From Alteribacter keqinensis (lineage in GTDB: Bacteria > Bacillota > Bacilli > Bacillales > Salisediminibacteriaceae), in contig NZ_RHIB01000001.1 of NCBI RefSeq assembly GCF_003710255.1, positions 186,001-250,000 of the forward strand: 64,000 nt of DNA, written 5' to 3'. Position 1 is the stretch's first letter. Each line of letters opens with the position of its first letter. Shown piece by piece: positions 8,991 to 15,867 of the stretch. A model generated the notes under the pieces. That model saw only the letters and a program-made list of their open reading frames with translations, did not search any database and was not told the origin of the DNA. A program made the translations under genes and the position numbers.

Positions 8991-10040
8991 ATGACTGTGA
9001 GAGCAGCCGATATCATTAAAGCCATTCAAAAACTTAATCCAGCGGAAAAACATCGGCTACGGGAATATTTAATCGATGTTCTTACTGCCTCATCGTCAAC
9101 AGGAACCGTGCTGGAAGAAATCTCGGAACGAAAGCATAAGGGTGGCTATCGTTGTCCTGGCTGCGAGTCAGAATATATTGTGCGGTTTGGAAGATACTCT
9201 ACTATCGTAGATGGCGAAGAAGTGAAGAAGCAGCGTTATCGTTGTAAGGCTTGTAAAATGACTTTTACAGACCTCACCAATACGGCATTATATCGAACAC
9301 GTCATCTCAATCGTTGGATGAAGTTTGTAGAATGTATGATAGAAGGTTATTCGCTTCGTAAATCAGCGGGGCTGATTGGAGACGTTACTCACGTCACATT
9401 ATTTTATTGGAGACACAAGCTCTTAACGGCATTAAAACAAATGGAAAGCTCAAATTTCCAAGGTATCGTTGAAATGGACGAAACCTATTTCCTGTACTCT
9501 GAAAAAGGACAAAGAAAGATTAAAGATAGAAAGTCTCGGAAACGGGGCGGTTCTGCAAAGAAACGCGGCATAAGCAATGAACAGGTATGTGTCCTGGTCG
9601 CAAGAGACCGTGAGAAGGCGACCTTTTCACAGTCGTTGGGAATGGGACGATTAACTAAAGAGCAATTAGACAAAGCCATTGGGCATAAACTTACCAACGA
9701 GAATGTGTTATGCACCGATGCTTGGCGTGCCTTTAAAACCTATGCCACTGAAAAGGGAATATCCATTTACCAGTTTAAGTCTGACGGTAAAATTCGCACC
9801 AAGGGTCTATATCACATCCAAAACGTCAACAACTACCACCGAAGACTGAAGGGCTGGCTAGAACGCTTTAACGGCGTAGCGACCAAGTATCTTAACAATT
9901 ACCTTGCGTGGTTTCAAACGTTAGAGAGCATCCATCATCAACGAAATGAAATTACAATGAACGATATGATAATAAAAGGGAATTTAATTCCAAGTACAGA
10001 AACATATGATACACTTAGATTATCCAAGTTTACTGTATAA
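8991..10040 (+). CDS. IS1595-family (ISXO2-like) transposase
   Basis: This encodes 349 residues from ATG 8991, behind GGGGGT. A zinc ribbon lies at about 49-90 ('CPGC' ... 'CKAC'). The catalytic core follows: 'GIVEMDETYF' with the first Asp, a basic Lys/Arg-rich insert, 'VLCTDAWRAF' with the second Asp, and the C-terminal 'NVNNYHRRLKGWLERFNG' with 'KYLNNYLAWF', typical of the IS1595 DDE/N group. No frameshift or stop is visible and the ends and target duplications are perfect, so the element may be recent and possibly active. Confidence 0.95.
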   Translation: MTVRAADIIKAIQKLNPAEKHRLREYLIDVLTASSSTGTVLEEISERKHKGGYRCPGCESEYIVRFGRYSTIVDGEEVKKQRYRCKACKMTFTDLTNTALYRTRHLNRWMKFVECMIEGYSLRKSAGLIGDVTHVTLFYWRHKLLTALKQMESSNFQGIVEMDETYFLYSEKGQRKIKDRKSRKRGGSAKKRGISNEQVCVLVARDREKATFSQSLGMGRLTKEQLDKAIGHKLTNENVLCTDAWRAFKTYATEKGISIYQFKSDGKIRTKGLYHIQNVNNYHRRLKGWLERFNGVATKYLNNYLAWFQTLESIHHQRNEITMNDMIIKGNLIPSTETYDTLRLSKFTV

Positions 10041-10054
10041 GGGATATTTTCTTT

Positions 10055-10130
10055 ATTCAACTAACGGGGAGATTCGTTTAATAAGGACATACCATTTTTT
10101 ATTGAACTAACGAGCAGGATAATTGAAAAA
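10055..10130 (+). repeat. Cassette-border motifs A and B upstream of methyltransferase
   Basis: Two related copies are present: A at 10055-10089 (ATTCAACTAACGGGGAG, then GTTTAATAAGG) and B at 10101-10125 (ATTGAACTAACGAG). Both lie in the same orientation as copy C after the gene. Similar motifs border the Nudix and hydrolase genes at 14.8-15.66 kb. Confidence 0.6.
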
Positions 10131-10150
10131 GAAACGTGGGGGACTTAAAT

Positions 10151-10954
10151 ATGGATAGTTTAGAAGTTGTGAGAAAGTTTTATGATGAAACAGTAAATTA
10201 TGAGTGGGAACGGCTCGAACGTCATAAAGTTGAGTATGAACTTAGCAAACGCTTTATGAATCGTCATATTAAGCCTGGGGATAAAGTATTGGACCTCGGC
10301 GGTGGCCCAGGTAAGTATTCACTTTATCTTGCTGAACGTGGATGCGATGTGACATTAGCAGATTTATCCCAAAATAATATCGATTTTGCTTTGAAAAAAG
10401 CACAGGAACTTGAACTTCCACTAAAAGGCTTGTGTGTAGATGCTCGTGATTTATCAAGCATTGAAGATGGTCAATTTGACCATGTGCTTTGTATGGGACC
10501 GATGTATCATCTCAAAATTGAGAATGACAGAATTAAAACTATCAAGGAATGTTTAAAAAAACTAAAGCCAAATGGAACTATATTTGTGGCATTTGTCTCT
10601 TCTTATTCTTTCGTTTGGGATTATCTAATCCGTAATCCTCAATTTATATTAGATGATGAACGGAAATCTCAATTAAATAATATAGTTGAAGATACGAACT
10701 TTGCAGGACAAGGGTTTACAGATAACTTTTTTATCTCTCCTAAGGATGTCCTTCCATTTTTTAATCAATTTAACCTTGAAAAACTTCATTTACTTAATTG
10801 CGAGGGTTTTCTATACTTACGAGAGACAGAACTACTCACCCAACCCCCTGAAGTAATATCTGCTTGGATTGACTTAGCAGAAAAAGTATGTGAACGAGAA
10901 GATTTACTGAGTTTATCAGAACATTTAATGTACATTGGTAAAAAGGCACAATAA
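10151..10954 (+). CDS. Class I SAM-dependent methyltransferase (transposon passenger)
   Basis: This encodes 267 residues. I chose ATG 10151, which follows GGGGGA; an upstream GTG at 10136 is less likely. Motif I is 'VLDLGGGPGKYSLYLAERG' at about 46-64, with 'VTLADLS' after strand 2 and 'FDHVLCMGPMYHL' as motif IV. The C-terminal part is typical of small-molecule methyltransferases. The substrate cannot be inferred. The gene lies inside the IS1595-like transposon, with the motif TTCAACTAACGGG on both sides in the same orientation. It may have been acquired as a cassette and could confer a selectable trait such as drug or toxin modification (inference). Confidence 0.88.
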   Translation: MDSLEVVRKFYDETVNYEWERLERHKVEYELSKRFMNRHIKPGDKVLDLGGGPGKYSLYLAERGCDVTLADLSQNNIDFALKKAQELELPLKGLCVDARDLSSIEDGQFDHVLCMGPMYHLKIENDRIKTIKECLKKLKPNGTIFVAFVSSYSFVWDYLIRNPQFILDDERKSQLNNIVEDTNFAGQGFTDNFFISPKDVLPFFNQFNLEKLHLLNCEGFLYLRETELLTQPPEVISAWIDLAEKVCEREDLLSLSEHLMYIGKKAQ

Positions 10955-10959
10955 ATTTA

Positions 10960-10996
10960 CTTCAACTAACGGGTAGCGTTAGTTTAATAAGGCAAT
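10960..10996 (+). repeat. Cassette-border motif C downstream of methyltransferase
   Basis: The motif reads CTTCAACTAACGGGTAGCG followed by TTAGTTTAATAAGGC. It matches motif A base for base over both blocks apart from a few changes in the centre. CTAACG and CGTTAG can pair as a short hairpin. It starts 5 bases after the methyltransferase stop. Confidence 0.65.
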
Positions 10997-10998
10997 AA

Positions 10999-11040
10999 AA
11001 CAATACGGAACTTCCAGTTTTATGGGAGTTCCGTATTGTT
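10999..11040 (+). terminator. Terminator-like hairpin at transposon right end
   Basis: A perfect 14-bp stem, AACAATACGGAACT (10999-11012) and AGTTCCGTATTGTT (11027-11040), has a 14-base loop. It lacks a strong T-run, so termination is likely but not certain. It lies between the passenger gene and the right inverted repeat. Confidence 0.6.
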
Positions 11041-11073
11041 CTATAAATATCAACATTGAACTTTAACAGAGCC

Positions 11074-11133
11074 TATATAAAAGAGCAGAGACCCGATGAT
11101 AGCGAGTAAAGACATTACAATTGCTAATCCCAT
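11074..11133 (-). pseudogene. Severed 5' end of the mrr-like gene (membrane-anchor segment)
   Basis: Reading from ATG at 11133 on the minus strand, with GAGGTGAT (complement of 11138-11145) as ribosome binding site, the frame encodes 20 residues, MGLAIVMSLLAIIGSLL and so on, a typical single transmembrane helix. At 11074 it meets the transposon. Fused to 8901 on the other side, the frame continues without a stop as KKRREIEAYMLANK into the Mrr domain. The positive residues after the helix fit an N-out, C-in anchor with the nuclease in the cytoplasm (inference). Confidence 0.85.
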
Positions 11134-11287
11134 TGAAATCACCTCACATATTTAAGTTTCCAATAACAGCCTGTCCTTGTGACAATTTTTTAAACAAGAA
11201 ACTAGAAAAGCTATAAAAGCACCAAACTAAGGTATTGGAATAAATTCTTCACCAAGTACCAACCAAGGTATAGAAATCAAAATTTAT

Positions 11288-11548
11288 TTAGAAGTCCGTG
11301 CGTGATCAGTTTATCTCTAGCTGAATGAATGGGGGCTTATATCTTTAGGTTACAGACGGGGAGTACCTGGAGAACGGAGAGCTTTACATTTCTCATGCTT
11401 ATGAAGGCATTGAGCTGGTTCGAAGTACCTGGAGAAGATACTGCAGTGCCTGTATTAGCTGTAGGGTGGCAATGGGCATATGGAGACGGTGCTCAGTGAC
11501 CGTAAAATTATATTTACGTATGATAGGAAGAATATTCGTAAGATGTAG
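11288..11548 (+). pseudogene. Degenerate spoVR 3' copy (copy 3)
   Basis: Near-continuous similarity to the end of spoVR includes 'GGAGAGCTTTACATTTCTCA', 'GAAGTACCTGGAGAAGATAC' and 'GTGCTCAGTGACCGTAAAAT', ending at a TAG at 11546. Small deletions and an early stop destroy the frame. It lies 155 bases upstream of the mrr-like start and separates that module from the DJ-1/T5orf172 module. The rest of the 11149-11631 interval shows nothing else except the terminator at its end. Confidence 0.8.
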
Positions 11549-11572
11549 TTTTAAGAAATAGTTGTAAGAAAT

Positions 11573-11616
11573 AAAGAGACTATGTCAAAAGGTTTATTTT
11601 TGGATAGCCTCTTTTT
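11573..11616. terminator. Terminator after DJ-1/PfpI gene
   Basis: Imperfect arms AAGAGACTAT and ATAGCCTCTTTTT flank a long loop. It lies just downstream of the minus-strand DJ-1 stop codon and is followed by A/T-rich tracts on both sides. Confidence 0.5.
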
Positions 11617-11631
11617 ATAAAAATCAACACC

Positions 11632-12261
11632 TTAAGTATTCGGTACAAACTCAATAGTTCGGGCTGTTCGATTTGATGCTTCGTCACCAAGATATTTTTT
11701 TACGACATGTAGAGACATGTTGATTCCAGCAGAGATTCCTGCTGCAGTGATGACGTCTTCTTCGTCTACATACTTTACATCTTGCACAACTCTCGTATTC
11801 GGATAGGAACGTTCCATTAAGGCAAGTGCAGCTCTGTTTGTCGTCGCATTTTTATTATCCAACAAGCCTGCTTTTGCGAGGAAAAAAGCCCCAGTACAAA
11901 CAGAAGTAATTAATGCTTGGCCACTTTGCTGTGCAATCCATTTAATGATTTTCTCGTCTGAATTTACAGTAGTTATAGCTTTAAAAGGACCTCCTGGAAT
12001 GACAACAATGTCAAACAACGGAGCGTTGTTAAAAGCGCAGTCTGGCTTAACGACTAAACCATTATGGATCATAACTTCTTCTCCGTCTTTAGAGACAGTG
12101 GTAACCTTGAATGGCTTTTCTTCAATTAGGAGCTTACTCATAAATAATCTTTTTACATCTTCTTCATTATACGTGGTCAAGTTAAAAACTTCATAAGGGC
12201 CTGCAAAATCTAAAGCATCTACCATATCAAACAACAAAATACCTACGTTAAATTGTTTAAT
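11632..12261 (-). CDS. DJ-1/PfpI family protein (class I GATase-like)
   Basis: This encodes 209 residues if translation starts at the ATT codon at 12261, which is 5 bases from a strong AGGAGGGG (complement of 12267-12274). From there the N-terminus reads MKQFNVGILLFDMVDALDF, exactly the first beta strand expected of the family. The first ordinary alternatives (TTG 12237, ATG 12225) would cut that strand off. The nucleophile elbow is 'ITSVCTGAFFLA', with 'VVIPGGPF' before it and 'AAGISAGINMSLHV' near the end. Relatives are glyoxalases, deglycases or AraC-fused regulators; the substrate is unknown. The promoter region carries a CsoR/FrmR-like operator. Confidence 0.82.
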   Translation of the reverse strand: MKQFNVGILLFDMVDALDFAGPYEVFNLTTYNEEDVKRLFMSKLLIEEKPFKVTTVSKDGEEVMIHNGLVVKPDCAFNNAPLFDIVVIPGGPFKAITTVNSDEKIIKWIAQQSGQALITSVCTGAFFLAKAGLLDNKNATTNRAALALMERSYPNTRVVQDVKYVDEEDVITAAGISAGINMSLHVVKKYLGDEASNRTARTIEFVPNT

Positions 12262-12285
12262 GTTAACCCCTCCTTAAAGAAAATA

Positions 12286-12304
12286 TATACCTATACGGGG
12301 TATA
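12286..12304. promoter_or_regulatory. CsoR/FrmR-type operator-like palindrome upstream of DJ-1 gene
   Basis: TATACC and GGTATA half-sites are separated by 7 bases, with G/C-rich centre bases (TATACCTATACGGGGTATA). CsoR, CstR and FrmR repressors bind sites of this general form (ATACC...GGTAT). The palindrome sits 25 bases upstream of the proposed start of the DJ-1 gene. No such regulator is encoded in the window. Confidence 0.5.
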
Positions 12305-12466
12305 TGTAAATAGAAATTCCGAAATATGTAAAAAAGCCCCTCTTTAATATTTTTATGTAAACATTAAAATTCAAAATCTTTTAGAACCATTTAATAGAAT
12401 CATATTTAATTTTTATGTGTATAAGTTATAATTAATTTACATGATAAACCCAAAGGAGGAAATATA

Positions 12467-13819
12467 ATGAAACAACCTTGGTACCTGCAAACCTGGTTTA
12501 TTGCTCTGTGGTTCAGTCTCACTTACTTTATAGTTCCATTTTTTATTGGAGTTGTGCTTCTTATTTGGCAATTTGTAGATAAGAAACGTCGTGAAAAAGA
12601 AATGGGGCTCGGTGAAGCATTTGACAAAGAAGCGTATAAAGAAAGAGCTGAAAAAGAAGCTGCTAAAGCAGAATCGAAAAAGGAAATGCTTGTGAGTGAT
12701 ATCACAAAGCTTGAAACTACCATTCAAGATAAAAGGAATGAACTTGTAGAAACAAATGAAGAAGTGCTATTACAATCATTCGGATTTTATGATCCTAAAT
12801 ATGAATTTGAAAAGGTTGAGGATTATAAGTTGGCATTGGATCGTATCCGACAGGAACAGAAACAGATGGTTAAAGATAATAGGGCGACCAATCATGCTGA
12901 TAACTGGACCGTGGATGGCAGTAAGAAGAAAGGTGAGGCACTCAACAAGAATAACATTAAACTTACTCTCCGCGCTTTTAATAATGAGTGTGATGCTGCG
13001 ATAACGAAAGTTACATTTGCAAATATTGATGCAATTGAAAAACGCATTAAAAAGGCTAAGGACACTCTTGATAAAACAAATAAAAACAATCGTATTGAGA
13101 TACGACCTGAGTACATGGCAAAAAAAATTGATGAACTGTATCTTGCTTATGAATATCAAGTTAAAAAGGAAGAAGAGAAGGAAGAGCAACGCCAAATTAA
13201 AGAACAGATGAGGGAAGAAAAACGTATTCAGCAAGAGATTGAACTGGAAAAGAAAAAGTTGGAGAAGGAAGAACAGCATTTCGCCAATGCGAAAGCTAAA
13301 TACCTAGAACAGTATAATGACGCTGACGAGGAAATGAAAAAAGAAATACTCGCAAAGATGGCTGAAATCGATGATAAACTTGCAGAACTTGAAAAAGCCA
13401 AACATGATGTGGATTTTAGAGAACAAAATGCTCGCGCTGGCTACGTATACATCATTTCCAATATTGGTTCTTTTGGTGAAAACGTATATAAAATCGGGAT
13501 GACTCGCCGCCTTGAGCCTGATGAAAGAATTAAGGAGCTTGGAAATGCCTCTGTCCCGTTTATGTTTGATGTTCACGCAATGGTCTTCTCTGAAGACGCT
13601 CCAAAATTGGAATCGACCCTTCACAAGGTGTTTGAACAATATCAAGTGAATCGGGTAAACCCAAGAAAAGAATTCTTCCGAGTAACGTTGGATGAAATAA
13701 TAGAAGTGGTGAAACAAAACCACAATAAAACAGTTGAGGTTACTAAACTTGCAGAAGCTGAAGAGTATCGAAAGTCCAAAAAGCTTGAAGAGGAAACAGA
13801 GGATAGAGTAGCAGTATAA
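12467..13819 (+). CDS. DUF4041 / T5orf172 (GIY-YIG-like) membrane-anchored protein
   Basis: This encodes 450 residues from ATG 12467, behind AAAGGAGG. Residues about 8-36 are hydrophobic and form one or two membrane spans. Coiled coil follows (about 44-90). The DUF4041-like region covers about 95-215 and contains 'SFGFYDPKYEFEKVEDYK'. A long E/K-rich coiled coil spans about 220-320. The C-terminus (324-410) is a T5orf172 domain, related to GIY-YIG nucleases: 'GYVYIISNIGSFGENVYKIGMTRR', then 'FDVHAMVFSEDAP', 'LHKVFEQYQVNRVNPRKEFF'. Such proteins are common in phages and mobile islands; a nuclease role is plausible but not shown. Confidence 0.85.
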   Translation: MKQPWYLQTWFIALWFSLTYFIVPFFIGVVLLIWQFVDKKRREKEMGLGEAFDKEAYKERAEKEAAKAESKKEMLVSDITKLETTIQDKRNELVETNEEVLLQSFGFYDPKYEFEKVEDYKLALDRIRQEQKQMVKDNRATNHADNWTVDGSKKKGEALNKNNIKLTLRAFNNECDAAITKVTFANIDAIEKRIKKAKDTLDKTNKNNRIEIRPEYMAKKIDELYLAYEYQVKKEEEKEEQRQIKEQMREEKRIQQEIELEKKKLEKEEQHFANAKAKYLEQYNDADEEMKKEILAKMAEIDDKLAELEKAKHDVDFREQNARAGYVYIISNIGSFGENVYKIGMTRRLEPDERIKELGNASVPFMFDVHAMVFSEDAPKLESTLHKVFEQYQVNRVNPRKEFFRVTLDEIIEVVKQNHNKTVEVTKLAEAEEYRKSKKLEEETEDRVAV

Positions 13820-13838
13820 CCTAATAATTTGTATAGAG

Positions 13839-13886
13839 GAAAAGGATGAATGGTCTTAACTTATTGAGGTTCATTCATTCTTTTTC
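13839..13886 (+). terminator. Terminator after T5orf172 gene
   Basis: Arms GATGAATG and CATTCATTCTTTTT with an AAAAGG lead-in form a stem, closing with a T-run at 13880-13885. It lies about 20 bases after the stop codon. Confidence 0.6.
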
Positions 13887-13923
13887 ATTTTACAAGCACT
13901 TTAATTATCAGGAGGCGGCTTGT

Positions 13924-14162
13924 ATGACTGAAAAAACTAGCATAAATATAGTACGAGAAATCAGTGATTTTATTAAGGAAAACAAAAAATCTTTACTCCT
14001 TACACTTGGTAAAGTCTCAGAAATAAAGCAGATAGATCAAGGGGGAAATGGTCTTGTTTATGGTGGAATTCAAAATAAAAGTGAGGTGGCAATTAAGTTT
14101 TGGTTGAGGATAGTCAGACAAGTAAATTAGAGCGCTTTAAGGCAGAATATTAGGTCATCACC
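13924..14162 (+). pseudogene. Broken Ser/Thr protein kinase, N-terminal fragment
   Basis: Starting at ATG 13924 behind AGGAGGCGG, the frame reads into a kinase glycine loop, 'QIDQGGNGLVYGGI', followed by the lysine motif 'VAIKF'. Next, one extra T ('AAGTTTTGG') shifts the frame. Corrected by one base it continues 'FLVEDSQTSKLERFKAEY', normal kinase sequence. The homology stops at about 14160, where transposase-derived sequence begins. Only the first ~75 residues of a kinase of at least 250 remain. Confidence 0.7.
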
Positions 14163-14167
14163 TCTTC

Positions 14168-14407
14168 ATAAAGATGGAGGTTATGCCAAATATCAAAAGC
14201 CAGACGTTGATTGACTTTGCAGAATGTCACATCCAAGGCGGCTCGGTGATTAGCAATGATGCGTACCATTTTTATAGAAAACTGTAAGATCAGGGATATA
14301 CACACGAATACCACGTATACAACCCTAAGAAAACCCCCGATCACCTTCGTTGACTTCATCCCCTATTATCAAATGCCAAGGCACTTGTAGGCGGGACATT
14401 TCATGGT
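14168..14407 (+). pseudogene. IS1595-family transposase C-terminal remnant
   Basis: The + strand frame translates to 'FAECHIQGGSVISNDAYHF', 'HEYHVYNPKKTPDHLR' and 'LHPLLSNAKALVGGTFHG', the conserved C-terminal region of ISXO2/IS1595 transposases. It has in-frame stops after 'FYRKL' and 'DHLR'. It differs from the intact transposase at 8991-10040, so it comes from another element. It joins the broken kinase on the left and overlaps the end of the Nudix gene on the right. Confidence 0.75.
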
Positions 14408-14726
14408 GATACTTCCCATCAGGAATAAATAACGGATTATTTTCATGACTTACTTCAATTGCACCTATGTATTGAATAACCCCCTTTACATAGCCCTCCT
14501 CATGTACTTCTCTTTGAAACGCTTCCTCTGGAGTTTCCCCTTTTTCAATATGACCACCAGGAATATTAAAACATCTATCCTTAACGTTTACTAACAATAT
14601 TTTCTCCTGACTAAAACAAATCCCACGAACACTTGTAACTTTATTGTAGTCGATATTTAGTTTCATGGGGAGCCATGTAAGGTTAACTTCATGACCATCC
14701 CAATTAACGTGAATTTGGTTGTTCAT
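14325..14726 (-). CDS. Nudix hydrolase with truncated, chimeric C-terminus
   Basis: This encodes 133 residues. The Nudix box is 'GGHIEKGETPEEAFQREVHEEGYV'-like at about 56-78 (G-x5-E-x7-RE-V-x-EE), with Tyr where the usual final Gly of the box stands. Upstream 'VRGICFSQEKILLVN' and downstream 'AIEVSHENN' fit the fold. After 'PDGKYHHEM' the frame is antisense to the transposase remnant, so the last ~24 residues are not original. The usual family length is 150-160. Activity as a nucleoside-diphosphate hydrolase is doubtful. Cassette-border motif D lies just upstream of the start. Confidence 0.7.
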   Translation of the reverse strand: MNNQIHVNWDGHEVNLTWLPMKLNIDYNKVTSVRGICFSQEKILLVNVKDRCFNIPGGHIEKGETPEEAFQREVHEEGYVKGVIQYIGAIEVSHENNPLFIPDGKYHHEMSRLQVPWHLIIGDEVNEGDRGFS

Positions 14727-14799
14727 TTGTTTATTTTCTTTTCATATATAGATTTCCGTATAGATAATAAACTCTTAAATTATTTTAATACTTCCTATT

Positions 14800-14876
14800 T
14801 TCTTCAACAATCCTCCCCGTTTGTTGAACAAGAGCAGCGACAGCATCTTGTGCTAACGCACCCAATAGTTGAATAA
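14800..14876 (-). repeat. Cassette-border motifs D and E between hydrolase and Nudix genes
   Basis: On the minus strand, motif E (14845-14876) reads ATTCAACTATTGGGTGCG then TTAG, 7 bases after the hydrolase stop. Motif D (14800-14832) reads GTTCAACAAACGGGGAGG then TTGTTGAAG. Both share the TTCAAC-x-AACGGGG core with motifs A and C at the methyltransferase. D has near-perfect outer arms (TTCAACAA...TTGTTGAA). Confidence 0.6.
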
Positions 14877-14882
14877 CCCTTT

Positions 14883-15596
14883 TTAATTATCAACCTTATT
14901 TAAAAACTTTTCTAATATTCTCGAATATATATCTGGTTGTTCCGAATGAACCAAGTGGGATGCAAAAGGAATAATAGATACATGAACATCATCTTTTATT
15001 GAAGGATAAAATAATGTACCTTTAGCTTCAGCTTTATTCCCCTCACCAACCATATACAGAATAGGAGCAATAATACCATCCAAATCATTTGTCTCTTCAA
15101 ATGGATACCAATTTTCGTTCTTAGCCATCTCAAGGAACTGTCTCCAATTGGACTTATGTAAATTTTCAAAGTAACCTACTGCATCATTATTTTTTAATAA
15201 TTGAGACTGATGTTCAACACCTTCCTTTTGAAGTTCTATCCAATTGTCGGGTCTTTTGGCCAAAACACCAGAAATCGTTAAACTTTTTACTTTAGAAGGA
15301 AATCTTTTTGCGAAATAAAGTCCTACCAGAGCTCCTAATGAACATCCTACTAAATGTGTGGACTCTATACCTAAATGGCTAAGTGTTTCAGCTATGTCTT
15401 CTGCTGAGTCTTCAAAAAAGTTAGTAAAGTCATCTTCTACCGAATTGCCATGACCACGTAAATCAGGTAGAACAATTTTATATTTATTTTTAAAATATTC
15501 TCTCTGATATTCAAAGTCAGTCAGACCAGTTTGTAAACCAGTATGTAGAAAAACAATAGGTTGTCCTTCCCCAAAAACTTCAGTATGTAAAATCAA
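14883..15596 (-). CDS. Alpha/beta hydrolase
   Basis: This encodes 237 residues. The oxyanion-hole strand 'QPIVFLHTGLQTG' is at about 13-25 and 'VLPDLRGHGNS' follows. The nucleophile elbow is 'LVGCSLGALVG' (Ser about 86), 'MVGEGNKAEAK' is near the acid position, and the histidine is in 'PFASHLVHSEQP'. It resembles small esterase/3-oxoadipate lactonase-type hydrolases; the substrate is unknown. It is flanked by cassette-border motifs F (upstream) and E (downstream) in its own orientation, like an integron-style single-gene unit. Confidence 0.85.
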   Translation of the reverse strand: MILHTEVFGEGQPIVFLHTGLQTGLTDFEYQREYFKNKYKIVLPDLRGHGNSVEDDFTNFFEDSAEDIAETLSHLGIESTHLVGCSLGALVGLYFAKRFPSKVKSLTISGVLAKRPDNWIELQKEGVEHQSQLLKNNDAVGYFENLHKSNWRQFLEMAKNENWYPFEETNDLDGIIAPILYMVGEGNKAEAKGTLFYPSIKDDVHVSIIPFASHLVHSEQPDIYSRILEKFLNKVDN

Positions 15597-15619
15597 ATTT
15601 AATTCCCCTCTTTTTTTAC

Positions 15620-15655
15620 TTTCTTATGTTCAACTCTTCTCCCCGTTTAAGTACG
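15620..15655 (-). repeat. Cassette-border motif F upstream of hydrolase
   Basis: The minus strand reads TACTTAAACGGGGAGAAG then AGTTGAACATAAG, matching motif D over 'AAACGGGGAG' and 'GTTGAA'. It sits 24 bases before the hydrolase start. Confidence 0.55.
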
Positions 15656-15680
15656 CATATTCACAATATCTTTCCTAATT

Positions 15681-15866
15681 TTAACATACATTTAATTCAT
15701 CGATATATTTCTTTAAATGAATGAGAAAACGTTTATGATCATGATCATACGAGTTTCTATAGCTATTCTGAGCTAATGGAATACTCATTAATGGTATTAG
15801 AATGAATAAGCACGAAGAGGTCAGTATCAGATTATAAGCTATAGTGATTAGAATAAAGCACCTAGA
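15681..15866 (-). pseudogene. Possible 3' fragment of a membrane-protein gene
   Basis: The minus-strand frame ending at 15681 encodes a hydrophobic stretch ('[20 protein letters not shown]') followed by a charged tail ending 'KKYIDELNVC'. Upstream it enters the antisense of spoVR copy 4 and has no start of its own. It looks like the end of a gene cut off by the spoVR junction at about 15867. The evidence is composition only. Confidence 0.3.
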
Positions 15867-15867
15867 C

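Larger units (their letters stand above)
8910..11073 (+). mobile_element. IS1595-family transposon with methyltransferase passenger
   Basis: The element has inverted ends, GGCTCTGTTAAAG at 8910-8922 and CTTTAACAGAGCC at 11061-11073, followed inward by further similarity (TGTTGATAT and ATATCAACA). It is flanked by a perfect 8-bp direct repeat TATATAAA (8902-8909 and 11074-11081), the target-duplication length known for IS1595-family elements. It is about 2.16 kb and carries a transposase and a SAM-dependent methyltransferase. It landed inside the 5' end of the mrr-like gene. Confidence 0.92.

Noticed and set aside
12437-13279. Several long minus-strand frames opposite the T5orf172 gene
   Set aside because: They are low-complexity Phe/Leu-rich frames caused by the Lys/Glu-rich coding strand, without ribosome binding sites.
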